Shown here one piece after another: positions 18,734 through 28,512 of a stretch of 64,000 bases of DNA (position 1 is the first letter of the stretch; each line of letters opens with the position of its first letter). Location of the stretch: assembly GCF_034424625.1 (NCBI RefSeq), contig NZ_CP139976.1, positions 1,798,001-1,862,000 of the forward strand, given 5' to 3'. Position numbers and translations under genes: made by a program. This DNA is from Janthinobacterium lividum (GTDB lineage: Bacteria; Pseudomonadota; Gammaproteobacteria; Burkholderiales; Burkholderiaceae_D). The notes under the pieces are model-generated. The model was not told the origin of the DNA. It was given only the letters and a program-made list of their open reading frames with translations, and made no database searches.

Positions 18734-20509
18734 ATGATCACATTGAAGCCGCTGGCGCTGAGCCTGACCTTGCTGGGAGCCCTGGCTGCCAGTCCCGTAT
18801 TTGCCGAGGTGCCGCAAAAGGCGCCGGAAATCGCTACCGCGTATGCGGAAAAATCGGGTTGGGCAGCGCAGAAATTCATGGTCGCCGCCGCCAATCCGCT
18901 GGCCGCCGATGCCGGCTACCAGATGCTGAAAAAGGGCGGCAGCGCCATCGACGCGGCCATCGCCACGCAGTTGGTCCTCACCCTGGTCGAGCCGCAATCG
19001 TCGGGCATCGGCGGCGGCGCCTTCCTGCTGTATTCCACGGCCAAGGGCGTGCAGGCCTTCGACGGACGCGAAACGGCGCCTGCTAGCGCCGATGAGCACC
19101 TGTTCCAGAATGCGGACGGCAGCCCCGTCTCGCGCGCCACGGGCGTGGTGGGCGGGCGTTCCGTGGGCGCGCCGGGCGTGCTGCGCATGCTGGAACTGGC
19201 GCACAAGGAACACGGCAAGCTGCCGTGGGCGACCCTGTTCGGCCCCGCCATCAGGCTGGCGCGCGGCGGCTTTCCCGTCAGCCAGCGCCTCAACGGCCTG
19301 TTGAATTGGGACCAGGCCCTGAAGCGCGACCCTGTCGCTGCCGCCTATTTCTATGATAAAGAGGGCAAGGCCTGGCCCGTCGGCCACGTGCTGAAAAACC
19401 CGCAGCTGGCGCGCACCCTGCGCGAGATCGCCCGTGGCGGCGCCGACGCTTTTTACCAGGGCCGCATCGCGCGCGACATCGCCGCCAAGGTGGCCTCGCA
19501 TCCGACCAATCCGGGCAAGCTGACGGCGCAAGATATCTCCGGCTACCGGGCCAAGGTGCGTGAACCCGTCTGCAGCGATTACAAGGCATGGACCGTGTGC
19601 GGCATGCCGCCGCCATCGTCGGGCGGCATCGCCATCGCGCAGATGCTGGGCATGCTGGAAGTGAAGGATATCCGGCCGTATGCGCCTGTCGACGGCGTGC
19701 TCGATGCGCAAGCGATCCACCTGTTCTCGGAAGCGGGGCGCCTGGCCTACGCGGACCGCAACCGCTACGTGGCCGACACGGACTTCGTGCCGCTGCCGGG
19801 CAACGGTATCTCCTCGATGCTCGATAAAGCCTATCTGGCGCAGCGCGCCTCGCTGATCGGCGACAAATCCATGGGCAAGGCCATGCCCGGCACGCCGCCC
19901 GGCATGCAGGTGGCGTGGGGCATGGACAACGCCTTGCAGCGCCCGTCGACCTCGCACCTGGTGGCCGTGGACGCTTTTGGGGGCGGCCTGTCGATGACCA
20001 CCAGCGTGGAAGACGCGTTCGGCTCGCGCCAGATGGTCGACGGCTTTTTGCTGAATAACCAGCTGACGGATTTCTCGTTCGATTCGCGCGACGCGGACGG
20101 CCCGATTGCCAACCGGGTCGAGGCGGGCAAGCGTCCGCGCAGCGCCATGTCGCCCACCCTCGTGTTCGAGAAGGGCACGCACAAGCTGGTGCTGGCGACG
20201 GGTTCGCCCGGCGGCTCGTCCATCATCAATTATGTGGCCAAGGTCCTGGTCGGCACCATGGACTGGGGGATGAACGTGCAGCAGGCGATCAACCTGCCGA
20301 ACTTTGGCAGCCGCAACGGCCCGACGGAACTGGAAAAGGGCCGCGCGCCTGCCGCGCAAGTCGAGGCGCTGCAAGCCATGGGCCACGAGGTGCGCGTCAT
20401 CGAACAGAATTCCGGCTTGCAGGGCATCATGCGCCTGAATGCGCATGGCAAGGATTTCTGGTTTGGCGGCGCGGACCCACGCAGGGAAGGCATGGTGCGC
20501 GGCGACTGA
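18734..20509 (+). CDS. ggt: gamma-glutamyltransferase
   Basis: A 591-residue periplasmic enzyme that cleaves the gamma-glutamyl bond of glutathione and related peptides. The signal peptide ends SPVFAE. The self-processing site lies at STSHL, with catalytic Thr406 as the new N-terminus of the small subunit. The substrate-binding S-G-I-G-G-G-A-F, F-D-G-R-E-T-A-P and G-S-P-G-G-S-S-I-I blocks are present. The start at 18734 follows GGAG. It lies between a terminator and a patatin-like gene 39 bp downstream. Confidence 0.96.
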   Translation: MITLKPLALSLTLLGALAASPVFAEVPQKAPEIATAYAEKSGWAAQKFMVAAANPLAADAGYQMLKKGGSAIDAAIATQLVLTLVEPQSSGIGGGAFLLYSTAKGVQAFDGRETAPASADEHLFQNADGSPVSRATGVVGGRSVGAPGVLRMLELAHKEHGKLPWATLFGPAIRLARGGFPVSQRLNGLLNWDQALKRDPVAAAYFYDKEGKAWPVGHVLKNPQLARTLREIARGGADAFYQGRIARDIAAKVASHPTNPGKLTAQDISGYRAKVREPVCSDYKAWTVCGMPPPSSGGIAIAQMLGMLEVKDIRPYAPVDGVLDAQAIHLFSEAGRLAYADRNRYVADTDFVPLPGNGISSMLDKAYLAQRASLIGDKSMGKAMPGTPPGMQVAWGMDNALQRPSTSHLVAVDAFGGGLSMTTSVEDAFGSRQMVDGFLLNNQLTDFSFDSRDADGPIANRVEAGKRPRSAMSPTLVFEKGTHKLVLATGSPGGSSIINYVAKVLVGTMDWGMNVQQAINLPNFGSRNGPTELEKGRAPAAQVEALQAMGHEVRVIEQNSGLQGIMRLNAHGKDFWFGGADPRREGMVRGD

Positions 20510-20548
20510 AATTTCCACAAAGTATCAAGACCCTGCTAATCTGCCGGC

Positions 20549-21718
20549 ATGGGAATGCAAAATAAAACAGGCTTGATACTGACGGGAGGAGGCGCCCGTG
20601 CCGCCTACCAGGTGGGCGTGCTGCAGGCGATTTCAGCGATTCTGTGGGAAGCGGGCTGGGCGCCGGCGCGCAACCCGTTCGACATCATCTGCGGCACCTC
20701 GGCCGGCGCCATCAACGCCACGGCGCTGGCCTGCCGCGCGGATAACTTCGGCGAAGGCGTGCAAAAGCTGCTCGACGTGTGGCAGCACATCGAAGTCGAG
20801 CAAGTGTATCGGGCCGATTCACTGGGCGTGATCCGCTCGGGCGCGCGCTGGCTGTCGCTGCTGTCGTTCGGCTGGCTGCTGCGCCAGTGGCATGCGTCGC
20901 CGCCCAGTTCCCTGCTCGACAATACCCCGCTGGTCAGCCTGCTGCACCGCATGCTCGACTTGCCGCGCCTGGACGCGGCCCTGGCTGACGGCTTGCTGCA
21001 TGCGCTGGCCGTGACGGCGTCGTCGTATTCGGGCAGCCGCCACATGACGTTTTACCAGACGGCCGAGGATATCGCGCCGTGGGTGCGCACGCAGCGCCTG
21101 GCCCTGCCGGACCAGATCGGCGTGGAGCACTTGCTTGCCTCGGCCGCCATCCCCTTCATCTTTCCTGCCGTGCCCCTGTATGTGGGCGGCCAGCGCGAGT
21201 ACTGCGGCGATGGCTCCATGCGCCAGCTGGCGCCGATCTCGCCGGCGATCCACCTGGGCGCGAACAAGGTGCTGGTGGTGGGCGCCGGGCGCATGACGGA
21301 ACCGGCGCCCGCCGCGTCCGAGGCGGCGCGCTACCCGAGCCTGGCGCAGATCGCCGGCCATGCGCTGTCGTCGATCTTCCTCGATGGCCTGGCCGTCGAC
21401 ATCGAGCGCCTGAACCGCATCAACCTGACCCTGTCGATGCTGCCGCCCGAATTGCTGGGCAAGACGGCCTTGCGGCCCGTGGAATTGCTGGTCATCGCGC
21501 CGTCCGAACGGCTCGACGCCATCGCCAGCCGGCATATCGGCAGTCTGCCCCGTCCCATCCGCACCATGTTGTCGGGAATCGGCGCAGCAGAAGCGCGCGG
21601 CGCGGCGCTGGCATCGTATTTATTGTTCGAATCGACGTATACTAACGAGCTGATCCGTCTTGGACAGCGCGATACGCAGGCCCGCAAGGATGATGTCCTG
21701 GCGTTCTTTGGTTCCTGA
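20549..21718 (+). CDS. patatin-like phospholipase
   Basis: A 389-residue cytoplasmic acyl hydrolase of the patatin/RssA-like group. It has the oxyanion loop GGGARAAYQVG near the N-terminus, the nucleophile elbow GTSAG (Ser51) and the catalytic Asp in YCGDGS (Asp221), forming the Ser-Asp dyad. No signal peptide is visible. The first ATG is used; a second Met two codons on (MQNKTG) is also possible. The physiological lipid substrate is unknown. Confidence 0.9.
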   Translation: MGMQNKTGLILTGGGARAAYQVGVLQAISAILWEAGWAPARNPFDIICGTSAGAINATALACRADNFGEGVQKLLDVWQHIEVEQVYRADSLGVIRSGARWLSLLSFGWLLRQWHASPPSSLLDNTPLVSLLHRMLDLPRLDAALADGLLHALAVTASSYSGSRHMTFYQTAEDIAPWVRTQRLALPDQIGVEHLLASAAIPFIFPAVPLYVGGQREYCGDGSMRQLAPISPAIHLGANKVLVVGAGRMTEPAPAASEAARYPSLAQIAGHALSSIFLDGLAVDIERLNRINLTLSMLPPELLGKTALRPVELLVIAPSERLDAIASRHIGSLPRPIRTMLSGIGAAEARGAALASYLLFESTYTNELIRLGQRDTQARKDDVLAFFGS

Positions 21719-21772
21719 GACGGCCCTTGGAGCGGCGTGCGGGTTTTTCGCGTTTTTTTTGACAGGACGATT

Positions 21773-24700
21773 GTGCTGGTATTTCGACGTGTTTACGATG
21801 TTGCCTTACTGTTAATTCTGCTGCTGGGCGGCCCGGCCGCGGCGGCGCCTGCGCCCACCCTGCGTTTCGACCAGCTCAGCGTCGACCAGGGCCTGGCGCA
21901 GGAATCGGTGCTCGCCATCGCCCAGGATCGGCAGGGCTATATGTGGTTCGGCAGCCAGTCTGGCTTGAGCCGCTACGATGGCTACCGCATGGTCGTCTAC
22001 AAGAATATCGAAGGCGACAAGACCAGCCTGGCCGACAACTGGGTGGGCGAACTGCATGTCGATAGCCAGGGCCAGCTGTGGGTCGGTACCGACAATGGCC
22101 TGGACCGCTTCGATGCCGCCAGCCAGACCTTCATCCATTACGTCCCGGCTGAAAAGAGCAAGCGCGGTAACGGCAACCGGCATATCCACGCCATTCTCGA
22201 AGATGGCGCGCGCGGCTTCTGGATCGCCACCTCGGACGGCTTGCAGCATTTCGATCCCGCCACGGGCGTCTTCCGTACCTGGCACCATGAAGAGGGAAAC
22301 CCGCACAGCCTGGGCGACAATGAAATCAAGGCGCTGGCGCTGGACGCGCAGCAGCGTCTGTGGATCGGCACGGTAACGGGCCTGGACATGCTGGCACCGG
22401 GCAGCGAGCGCTTCGAGCATTTTGCCGTCGACACGGAGCCCGGCTCGAAGTACAACGTGATCCAGTCGCTGCTGATCGACCGCCAGCAGAACCTGTGGAT
22501 CGGCACCATGGCCGGCGCCGAGCGCTGGCGCCTGGGCGCCGCCGGCCAGCCGCCGCAGGCAAGAGTGCGCTTCGGTGAGAAAAATGGCTTTTCCGCTATC
22601 CGCGTCGCCAGCCTGTACCAGGATGTCGACGCCACTGTCTGGCTGGGCAGCAATGCCGATGGCCTGTTCCGCTGGCTGCCCGAGAGCGACACCTTCCTGC
22701 AGTACCGCCACCAGACGGGCGACAAATTCAGCGTCGCCGATAACCAGCTGTCGTCGCTGTACCGCGACCGCGCCGGCACCTTCTGGGTCGGCTCCTGGTA
22801 CAACGGCGTGAGCCGGGTCGACCTGGGCAGCGGCGGCTTTTCGCGCATGGCGCGCGCGCCCGGCGATGTGGGCGCGCTGGCGGACAAGAAAGTGCGCGCC
22901 GTGGCCGACGCGGGCAATGGCAAGCTGTGGCTGGCCACCAAGGGCGGGCTGAAACTGTATGACACGCGCGACGGCAGCTCGCGCCTGTTCGACCTGCGCA
23001 GTTCTCCCGGCATGTCGCGCGACGAACAGGTCACCACCCTGTACAAGGCGCCGGACGGCATCCTGTGGGTGGGCGGCTCGACGGGCTTGCACCGCTTCGA
23101 TCCGGCACTGGGGCGCTTCTTCACCATGCGCTTTGCCGCCGGCGACCCGAACAGCGACACCATCCGCAATATCGTGAGCGACCGCAGCGGCATGCTGTGG
23201 GTCTCGACGCGGGGCGGCGTGCACCGCTTCGACCCCGTCACCAAGCGCTTTACCACCTACCGCCACGACCCGGCCAACCCGAACAGCCTGTCCGACAACA
23301 TGGTGCGGCCCGTGCTGGAAGACGGCAAGGGGCGCCTGTGGATCGGTTCCTTCCACGGTCTGGACTTGCTGGACCGCGCCAGCGGGCACTTCCGCCATTT
23401 CCGCCACGATCCGCAAAATCCGCATAGCCTGAGCCACGATGAAGTGCATTTCCTGCACGAAGACAAGCGCGGCGTGCTGTGGGTGGGCACGGCCAATGGC
23501 TTGAACCGCATGGACGTCGATGCCAAGGGCGAGATCCGTTTCCGGCGCTTCCTGCGCAAGGATGGCATGGCCGACGACGCCGTCGCCAGCATCCTCGGCG
23601 ACGACAACGAGCAGCTGTGGCTGAGCACGAATAGCGGCATCACGCGGCTCGACATGCGCAGCGGCCTGTTTCGCAACTACGATAGCGCCGATGGCACGGT
23701 GGAAGGCTCGTACTTCGATGGCGCGGCCTTGCGCGCGTCGGACGGGACCATGTATTTCGGCGGCTTCAACGGCATGACGGCGTTCGTGCCGCAGGATATC
23801 CACGACAACCGCGTGCCGCCGCTGGTGGCCATCACGGAACTGCAGATCTTCAACAAGCCGGTGGCCATCGGCCGCGGCGAGTTCGCGCACGTGCTCAAGG
23901 CGGCCATCGACCACACGCGCAACCTCGTGCTGACCAGCCGCGAAAGCGTCTTTTCGCTGGAATTCGCGGCCCTGCATTTCGCCGCGCCCCAGCGCAACAT
24001 GTTCGCCTACCGGCTCGAAGGCTTCGACCAGGACTGGGTCATGACGGATGCGGGGCGGCGCTTTGCCACCTATACCAACCTCGATGCCGGCAACTACGTG
24101 TTTCGCGTCAAGGCGGCCAACAAGGACGGCGTCTGGAACGAGAGCGGCGCCACCCTGGCCATCACGATCCTGCCGCCGTTCTGGAAAACCTGGTGGTTCC
24201 GCACCCTGATGGCGGTGCTGCTGCTGGGCGCCATCTATGGCGCTTACCGCCAGCGCGTGCGCGCGCTGCGGCATCAACAGAATGAACTGGAAAAGCAGGT
24301 CAGCGAACGCACGGCCGAGTTGCAGAGCAAGGAAATCGAAGTGCTGGCCCAGTCGGAAAAGCTGGCGCAAGTGAACAGCAGCCTGACGAAAAACGAGGAA
24401 AGCCTGCGCCAGGCCAAGCGCAAGGCCGAGGATGCGACGCGCCAGAAGTCGGAATTTTTGGCCAACATGAGCCACGAGATGCGCACGCCGCTGGCCGGCG
24501 TGATCGGCATGCTGGGCTTTGCCCTGCGCGACGAGCAGCTGCACGACGCCACGCGCGAGCAGATCCTGCGCGGCCAGGCCAACGCCCAGTCGCTGCTGGT
24601 GATCATCAATGACTTGCTCGATTTTTCCAAGATCGAGGCGGGCAAGCTGAGCATCGAAAACATCGACTTCGCGCTCGGCGCGGCGATCGAGACGGTCGTC

Positions 24701-26002
24701 AGCCTGTTCGAGGAGCAGGCGGCCGCGCGCAGCATCGGTTTCTCCATCGACTTTGCGCCCGACCTGCCGCCCTTCGTGGTGGGCGACCCGACCCGCTTGC
24801 GCCAGGTGCTGGTCAACCTGGTCGGCAATGCCTTCAAGTTCACCCAGCGCGGCGGCGTCAGCGTGTGCGTCGAGCGCGCCGGCGTGGCCAGCGGCAGCGG
24901 CGGACGCAAGGTCAACCTGATCCGCTTCACCGTCAGCGACAGCGGCATCGGCATCGATGCGGAAGCCATGGCGCGGCTGTTCCAGAAGTTCGAGCAGGCC
25001 GACGCCAGCACCACGCGGCGCTACGGCGGCACGGGACTGGGCCTGGCGATCTGCCGCCAGCTGGTCGAACTGATGGATGGCGAGATCGAGGTGGCCAGCA
25101 CGCCGGGGCAGGGCAGCACGTTTGCCTTCACCTTGCCGCTGGCCGATGGCGTGGCGCCGCCGCTGGTGCCGCAGGTGGCGTTGGCGCCGCACAGCCACCA
25201 GTTGCGCGTGCTGTGCGCGGAAGACTTCCCCACCAACCAGATCATCATCCGCGTCATGCTCGAAGAGCTGGGGCACCGGGTCGACGTGGTCGCCAACGGC
25301 GTGCTGGCGGTGGCGGCCTGCGTGCATACGCGCTATGACCTGATCCTGATGGACGGGCGCATGCCGGAGATGGATGGGGCGACGGCGACGCGCCTGATCC
25401 GCGTGGGCGGCTGGCCGGACCAGCCCGTGCGCGACCAGGAACTGATGATCGTGGCCCTGACGGCGAATGCCAGCGAAGAAGACCGCAGCCGCTATCTCGG
25501 TGTCGGCATGGATGATTTCCTCAGCAAGCCCGTGGACGAGGCGGCGCTGCATGGCTTGCTGGCGCGCGCCATCGAGCGCCAGCTGCAGCGCGGCTTCATG
25601 TTGCCGCGCATGCCGTCGAACGTGCAGCGCGGCGCGGCGCGGGGGCAGGCCGAACTCGATGCCCTGTTCGGCATCGCGCCGGCGATTCCCGTTCCGGCGC
25701 CGTCCCAGTCCATCCGCAGCGGCGAACTGCAACGGCGCATCCGCGTCGCCTTCGTCGCCGACCTGGAGGGACGCCTGCGTGAACTCGATGCCGCCCTGGC
25801 GGCGCAGGACAAGGAAAACGCCGGGCGCCTGCTGCACGGTTTGAAGGGCAGCGCCGCCTATCTCGATGAAACGCAGCTGCACATGCTGTGCACGGAAATG
25901 GAAGAGGCGGCGGACGGCGGGCGCTGGACGCAAGTGGCCGTGCATTTGCCGCAATTGCGCGCACTGTTGGCGCAAATAGCCGTTTCGGGCAAGGAAATGT
26001 AA
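21773..26002 (+). CDS. hybrid sensor histidine kinase with two-component-regulator propellers
   Basis: A protein of about 1409 residues. It has a signal-anchor, then repeated W-I-G-T / G-L-x-R-F-D blades (Reg_prop repeats forming periplasmic beta-propellers), a Y_Y_Y domain (about 660-800), a membrane helix and a coiled coil. The HisKA domain has SHEMRTPLAG with phospho-acceptor His901. The HATPase has DSGIGID and GTGLGLAICRQL. A receiver domain carries Asp1194 in LILMDGRMPEMDG, and a C-terminal Hpt domain contains LLHGLKGSAAYL. This architecture is known for sensing extracellular carbohydrates or their products. I use GTG 21773, behind ACAGGAC, because it yields a compact signal peptide; GTG 21737 is an alternative. 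The separate response regulator 86 bp downstream is a likely partner. Confidence 0.92.
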   Translation: MLVFRRVYDVALLLILLLGGPAAAAPAPTLRFDQLSVDQGLAQESVLAIAQDRQGYMWFGSQSGLSRYDGYRMVVYKNIEGDKTSLADNWVGELHVDSQGQLWVGTDNGLDRFDAASQTFIHYVPAEKSKRGNGNRHIHAILEDGARGFWIATSDGLQHFDPATGVFRTWHHEEGNPHSLGDNEIKALALDAQQRLWIGTVTGLDMLAPGSERFEHFAVDTEPGSKYNVIQSLLIDRQQNLWIGTMAGAERWRLGAAGQPPQARVRFGEKNGFSAIRVASLYQDVDATVWLGSNADGLFRWLPESDTFLQYRHQTGDKFSVADNQLSSLYRDRAGTFWVGSWYNGVSRVDLGSGGFSRMARAPGDVGALADKKVRAVADAGNGKLWLATKGGLKLYDTRDGSSRLFDLRSSPGMSRDEQVTTLYKAPDGILWVGGSTGLHRFDPALGRFFTMRFAAGDPNSDTIRNIVSDRSGMLWVSTRGGVHRFDPVTKRFTTYRHDPANPNSLSDNMVRPVLEDGKGRLWIGSFHGLDLLDRASGHFRHFRHDPQNPHSLSHDEVHFLHEDKRGVLWVGTANGLNRMDVDAKGEIRFRRFLRKDGMADDAVASILGDDNEQLWLSTNSGITRLDMRSGLFRNYDSADGTVEGSYFDGAALRASDGTMYFGGFNGMTAFVPQDIHDNRVPPLVAITELQIFNKPVAIGRGEFAHVLKAAIDHTRNLVLTSRESVFSLEFAALHFAAPQRNMFAYRLEGFDQDWVMTDAGRRFATYTNLDAGNYVFRVKAANKDGVWNESGATLAITILPPFWKTWWFRTLMAVLLLGAIYGAYRQRVRALRHQQNELEKQVSERTAELQSKEIEVLAQSEKLAQVNSSLTKNEESLRQAKRKAEDATRQKSEFLANMSHEMRTPLAGVIGMLGFALRDEQLHDATREQILRGQANAQSLLVIINDLLDFSKIEAGKLSIENIDFALGAAIETVVSLFEEQAAARSIGFSIDFAPDLPPFVVGDPTRLRQVLVNLVGNAFKFTQRGGVSVCVERAGVASGSGGRKVNLIRFTVSDSGIGIDAEAMARLFQKFEQADASTTRRYGGTGLGLAICRQLVELMDGEIEVASTPGQGSTFAFTLPLADGVAPPLVPQVALAPHSHQLRVLCAEDFPTNQIIIRVMLEELGHRVDVVANGVLAVAACVHTRYDLILMDGRMPEMDGATATRLIRVGGWPDQPVRDQELMIVALTANASEEDRSRYLGVGMDDFLSKPVDEAALHGLLARAIERQLQRGFMLPRMPSNVQRGAARGQAELDALFGIAPAIPVPAPSQSIRSGELQRRIRVAFVADLEGRLRELDAALAAQDKENAGRLLHGLKGSAAYLDETQLHMLCTEMEEAADGGRWTQVAVHLPQLRALLAQIAVSGKEM

Positions 26003-26088
26003 AATAGGCAATGCCGGCCATCGAGCGCGCGGCGAAACTGGGTAGAATACGGCCAGGCACCTTGACGCTGCCGCCAATGGAGAAAGCA

Positions 26089-26799
26089 ATGAAAGTACTG
26101 GTGGTTGACGATGATGTCGTGTCGCGCATGGTATTGATGCATTTGATCGACAGTTGCGGCGTGCACGATATCGTGGAAGCCGAAGATGGCGCGGCTGCGT
26201 GGGAGCAGCTCGAAGGCGGCTTGCGTCCGTCGCTGTGCTTCTGCGATTTGCGCATGCCGCGCCTGTCCGGCATGGAGCTGCTGCAGAAAATCCGCTCCGA
26301 CAGCGCGCTCGATGCCATGCCGCTGGTGCTGGTATCGTCGGCCAATGACCATGACACGGTGCGTGATGCCGTGCAGGCCGGTGCTGCCGGCTATATCGTC
26401 AAGCCTTTCCAGCCGGAGCAGGTGCGCCAGCATATCGACGCCTGCTTCGACGTCTCGGCCTTGCCGGCCGAGGCGCCGCGCGACACGTTGCAGCGGCTGG
26501 GCATCGACAGCGAACGCCTGCTGGCGTATCTGACGGGCTTCCAGGGGCAGATAGTCGCCGCCGGCGAACAGGTCGATGCCTTGCTGGCACGCGGCGAACC
26601 GGCCCAGGCGCGCCAGCAGCTTGAACGGCTGCACCTCGGTTGCCGCACCCTCGGCTTGCATGGCGCGGAAGCGGGCATGATGGCCCTGCTGCAGGCCTCG
26701 GTGCTCGATGGCGACCAGATACAAGCGGCCCTGGCCGCGCTGGCGCGCAGCGTGGCGCAGCAGGCGCGTTTGCTGCGGCAGCAGGACGGCGTCGACTGA
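26089..26799 (+). CDS. response regulator with a C-terminal helical domain
   Basis: A 236-residue protein. Residues 1-120 form a receiver domain with the acidic pocket VVDDD, the phospho-acceptor Asp in L-C-F-C-D-L-R-M-P-R-L-S-G, S-S in beta-4 and the Lys in YIVKPF. The remaining hundred residues are helical, with no DNA-binding motif. A stretch E-R-L-H-L-G-C-R-T-L-G-L-H-G-A-E looks like a degenerate histidine phosphotransfer helix. The ATG at 26089 follows GGAGAAAG; the ATG at 26077 is less likely. It is placed to receive phosphate from the hybrid kinase upstream. Confidence 0.85.
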   Translation: MKVLVVDDDVVSRMVLMHLIDSCGVHDIVEAEDGAAAWEQLEGGLRPSLCFCDLRMPRLSGMELLQKIRSDSALDAMPLVLVSSANDHDTVRDAVQAGAAGYIVKPFQPEQVRQHIDACFDVSALPAEAPRDTLQRLGIDSERLLAYLTGFQGQIVAAGEQVDALLARGEPAQARQQLERLHLGCRTLGLHGAEAGMMALLQASVLDGDQIQAALAALARSVAQQARLLRQQDGVD

Positions 26800-26826
26800 A
26801 ATTGCTGTTTTCCGCTTGCTGGAAAA

Positions 26827-26846
26827 ATACTTTAGGTTTAAAGTAT
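26827..26846. promoter_or_regulatory. operator-like palindrome in front of the 2-aminobenzoate operon
   Basis: ATACTTTA-GGTT-TAAAGTAT is a perfect 8-bp dyad with a 4-bp centre, 47 bp before the ligase start. TTGCTG (26816-26821), a 17-bp spacer and TAAAGT (26839-26844) form a plausible promoter, so the palindrome would cover the spacer and -10. Its size and position fit a MarR dimer, and a MarR gene is in this operon. Confidence 0.6.
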
Positions 26847-26892
26847 CTGCTTCCGGGCCTTGTGCACGCGCCCGCTATCAGCCAGGATGAGC

Positions 26893-28512
26893 ATGAGCAG
26901 CGACCCTTCGCCTACCACCGCATCTCCCCAGGACGACTTTGCCCACACGCACTTGCCGCCGCGCGAACTCTGGCCGCAGCTGTGCCTGGACTTGCCCGAG
27001 CTGCAGTATCCGCCGCGTCTCAATTGCGTCGCCGCGCTGCTCGATGTGGCCGTGGCCGGTGGCGGTGGCGAGCGCACCGCCATCCTTGCCGACGGCCAGC
27101 GCTGGACCTATGCGCAGCTGGCGCGGCAGGTCGACCGCATCGCCCACGCGCTGCGCAGCGACCTGCATCTGATCCCCGGCAACCGCGTGCTGCTGCGCGG
27201 TGCGAATACGCCCATGATGGCCGCCTGCCTGCTGGCCGTGCTGAAAGCCGGCTGCATCGCCGTGCCCACCATGCCGCTGCTGCGCGCGCGCGAACTGTCC
27301 GCCATCCTGGCCAAGGCGGAAGTGAACGCCGTGCTGTGCGCGCAGGGCTTGCGCGCGGAACTTGACGCGCTGGCATCCCTGCCGCCCATGCTGTGCTTTG
27401 GCGCCGACGACACGGAACTGGAGCAGCGCATGGCGGCCTACGATGCGCCATTTGCCGCATGCGACACGGCGGCCGACGACGTCTGCCTGATCAGCTTTAC
27501 CTCGGGCACGACGGGCGTCCCCAAAGGCACCATGCACATGCACCGCGACCTGCTGGCCATCTGCGACTGCTTTCCCCGCTCCATGCTGCAGGTGCGCGCC
27601 GACGATATCTTCATCGGCACGCCGCCGCTGGCGTTCACCTTTGGCCTCGGCGGCTTGCTGCTGTTCCCCCTGCGCTTTGGCGCGGCCACCGTACTGCTGG
27701 AAAAACTCACGCCCGACGGCCTGCTGCGCGCCATCGGCGCCTATCAAGCCACGATCTGCTTCACGGCACCTACCTTTTACCGCCAGATGGCGCCTCTGGC
27801 GGCCAGCCACGACGTGCGCAGCCTGCGATTGTCCGTGTCGGCCGGCGAGGCGCTGCCGCTGGCCACGCGCGACGCCTGGCAGGCGGCGACGGGCCTGGCC
27901 ATGACGGACGGCATCGGCGCCACCGAGATGCTGCACATCTTCATTTCCGCCACGGGCGAGGGCATCCGCCGCGGCGCCATCGGCAAGGCGATTCCCGGCT
28001 ACCAGGCGTGCATCGTCGATGACGCCGGCGTGCCGCAGCCGCCCGGCGTGACGGGCCGCCTGGCCGTGAAAGGCCCCACCGGTTGCCGCTACCTGTCCGA
28101 CCCGCGCCAGCGCGAGTATGTGCAGAACGGCTGGAACCTGACGGGCGACACCTTCGAGATGGATGCCGACGGCTATTTCTATTACCGCTCGCGCAGCGAC
28201 GACATGATCGTCTCGGCCGGCTACAACATCGCCGGTCCGGAAGTGGAAGAGGCGCTGCTGCGCCATCCGGCCGTGGCCGAATGCGGCGTGGTCGGGCGCG
28301 CCGATGCCGAGCGTGGCCAGATCGTCGAGGCGCACGTGGTGCTGAAGGATGGCTGCCAGGCCAGCGACCTGCTGGCGGCCGAACTGCAGGACTTCGTGCG
28401 CCAGCAGATCGCCCCGTATAAATATCCGCGCGCCATCCGTTTCCTGCCTTCCCTGCCGCGCACGGAAACGGGCAAGCTGCAGCGCTTCAAACTTCGCACG
28501 GACACTCCATGA
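26893..28512 (+). CDS. 2-aminobenzoate-CoA ligase (benzoate-CoA ligase family)
   Basis: A 539-residue adenylate-forming enzyme that should activate 2-aminobenzoate to its CoA thioester using ATP. The P-loop [14 protein letters not shown], the A5 motif IGATE, the hinge [16 protein letters not shown] and the catalytic Lys in [13 protein letters not shown] are present. The substrate pocket region resembles benzoate-type ligases. Specificity is inferred from the coupled monooxygenase/reductase gene, which in Azoarcus evansii acts on 2-aminobenzoyl-CoA. ATG 26893 sits five bases after AGGA; ATG 26887 is in frame but too close to the ribosome site. The stop overlaps the next gene by 4 bp. Confidence 0.85.
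   Translation: MSSDPSPTTASPQDDFAHTHLPPRELWPQLCLDLPELQYPPRLNCVAALLDVAVAGGGGERTAILADGQRWTYAQLARQVDRIAHALRSDLHLIPGNRVLLRGANTPMMAACLLAVLKAGCIAVPTMPLLRARELSAILAKAEVNAVLCAQGLRAELDALASLPPMLCFGADDTELEQRMAAYDAPFAACDTAADDVCLISFTSGTTGVPKGTMHMHRDLLAICDCFPRSMLQVRADDIFIGTPPLAFTFGLGGLLLFPLRFGAATVLLEKLTPDGLLRAIGAYQATICFTAPTFYRQMAPLAASHDVRSLRLSVSAGEALPLATRDAWQAATGLAMTDGIGATEMLHIFISATGEGIRRGAIGKAIPGYQACIVDDAGVPQPPGVTGRLAVKGPTGCRYLSDPRQREYVQNGWNLTGDTFEMDADGYFYYRSRSDDMIVSAGYNIAGPEVEEALLRHPAVAECGVVGRADAERGQIVEAHVVLKDGCQASDLLAAELQDFVRQQIAPYKYPRAIRFLPSLPRTETGKLQRFKLRTDTP

Noticed and set aside
17879..20518. An 879-codon minus-strand ORF opposite the SDR and ggt genes
   Set aside because: It spans two independent genes and a terminator; no domain is visible.
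21812..26089. A 1425-codon ORF on the minus strand opposite the sensor kinase
   Set aside because: It mirrors the kinase in a GC-rich genome, has His/Arg/Gln-rich composition and no recognisable domain. It is an antisense shadow.
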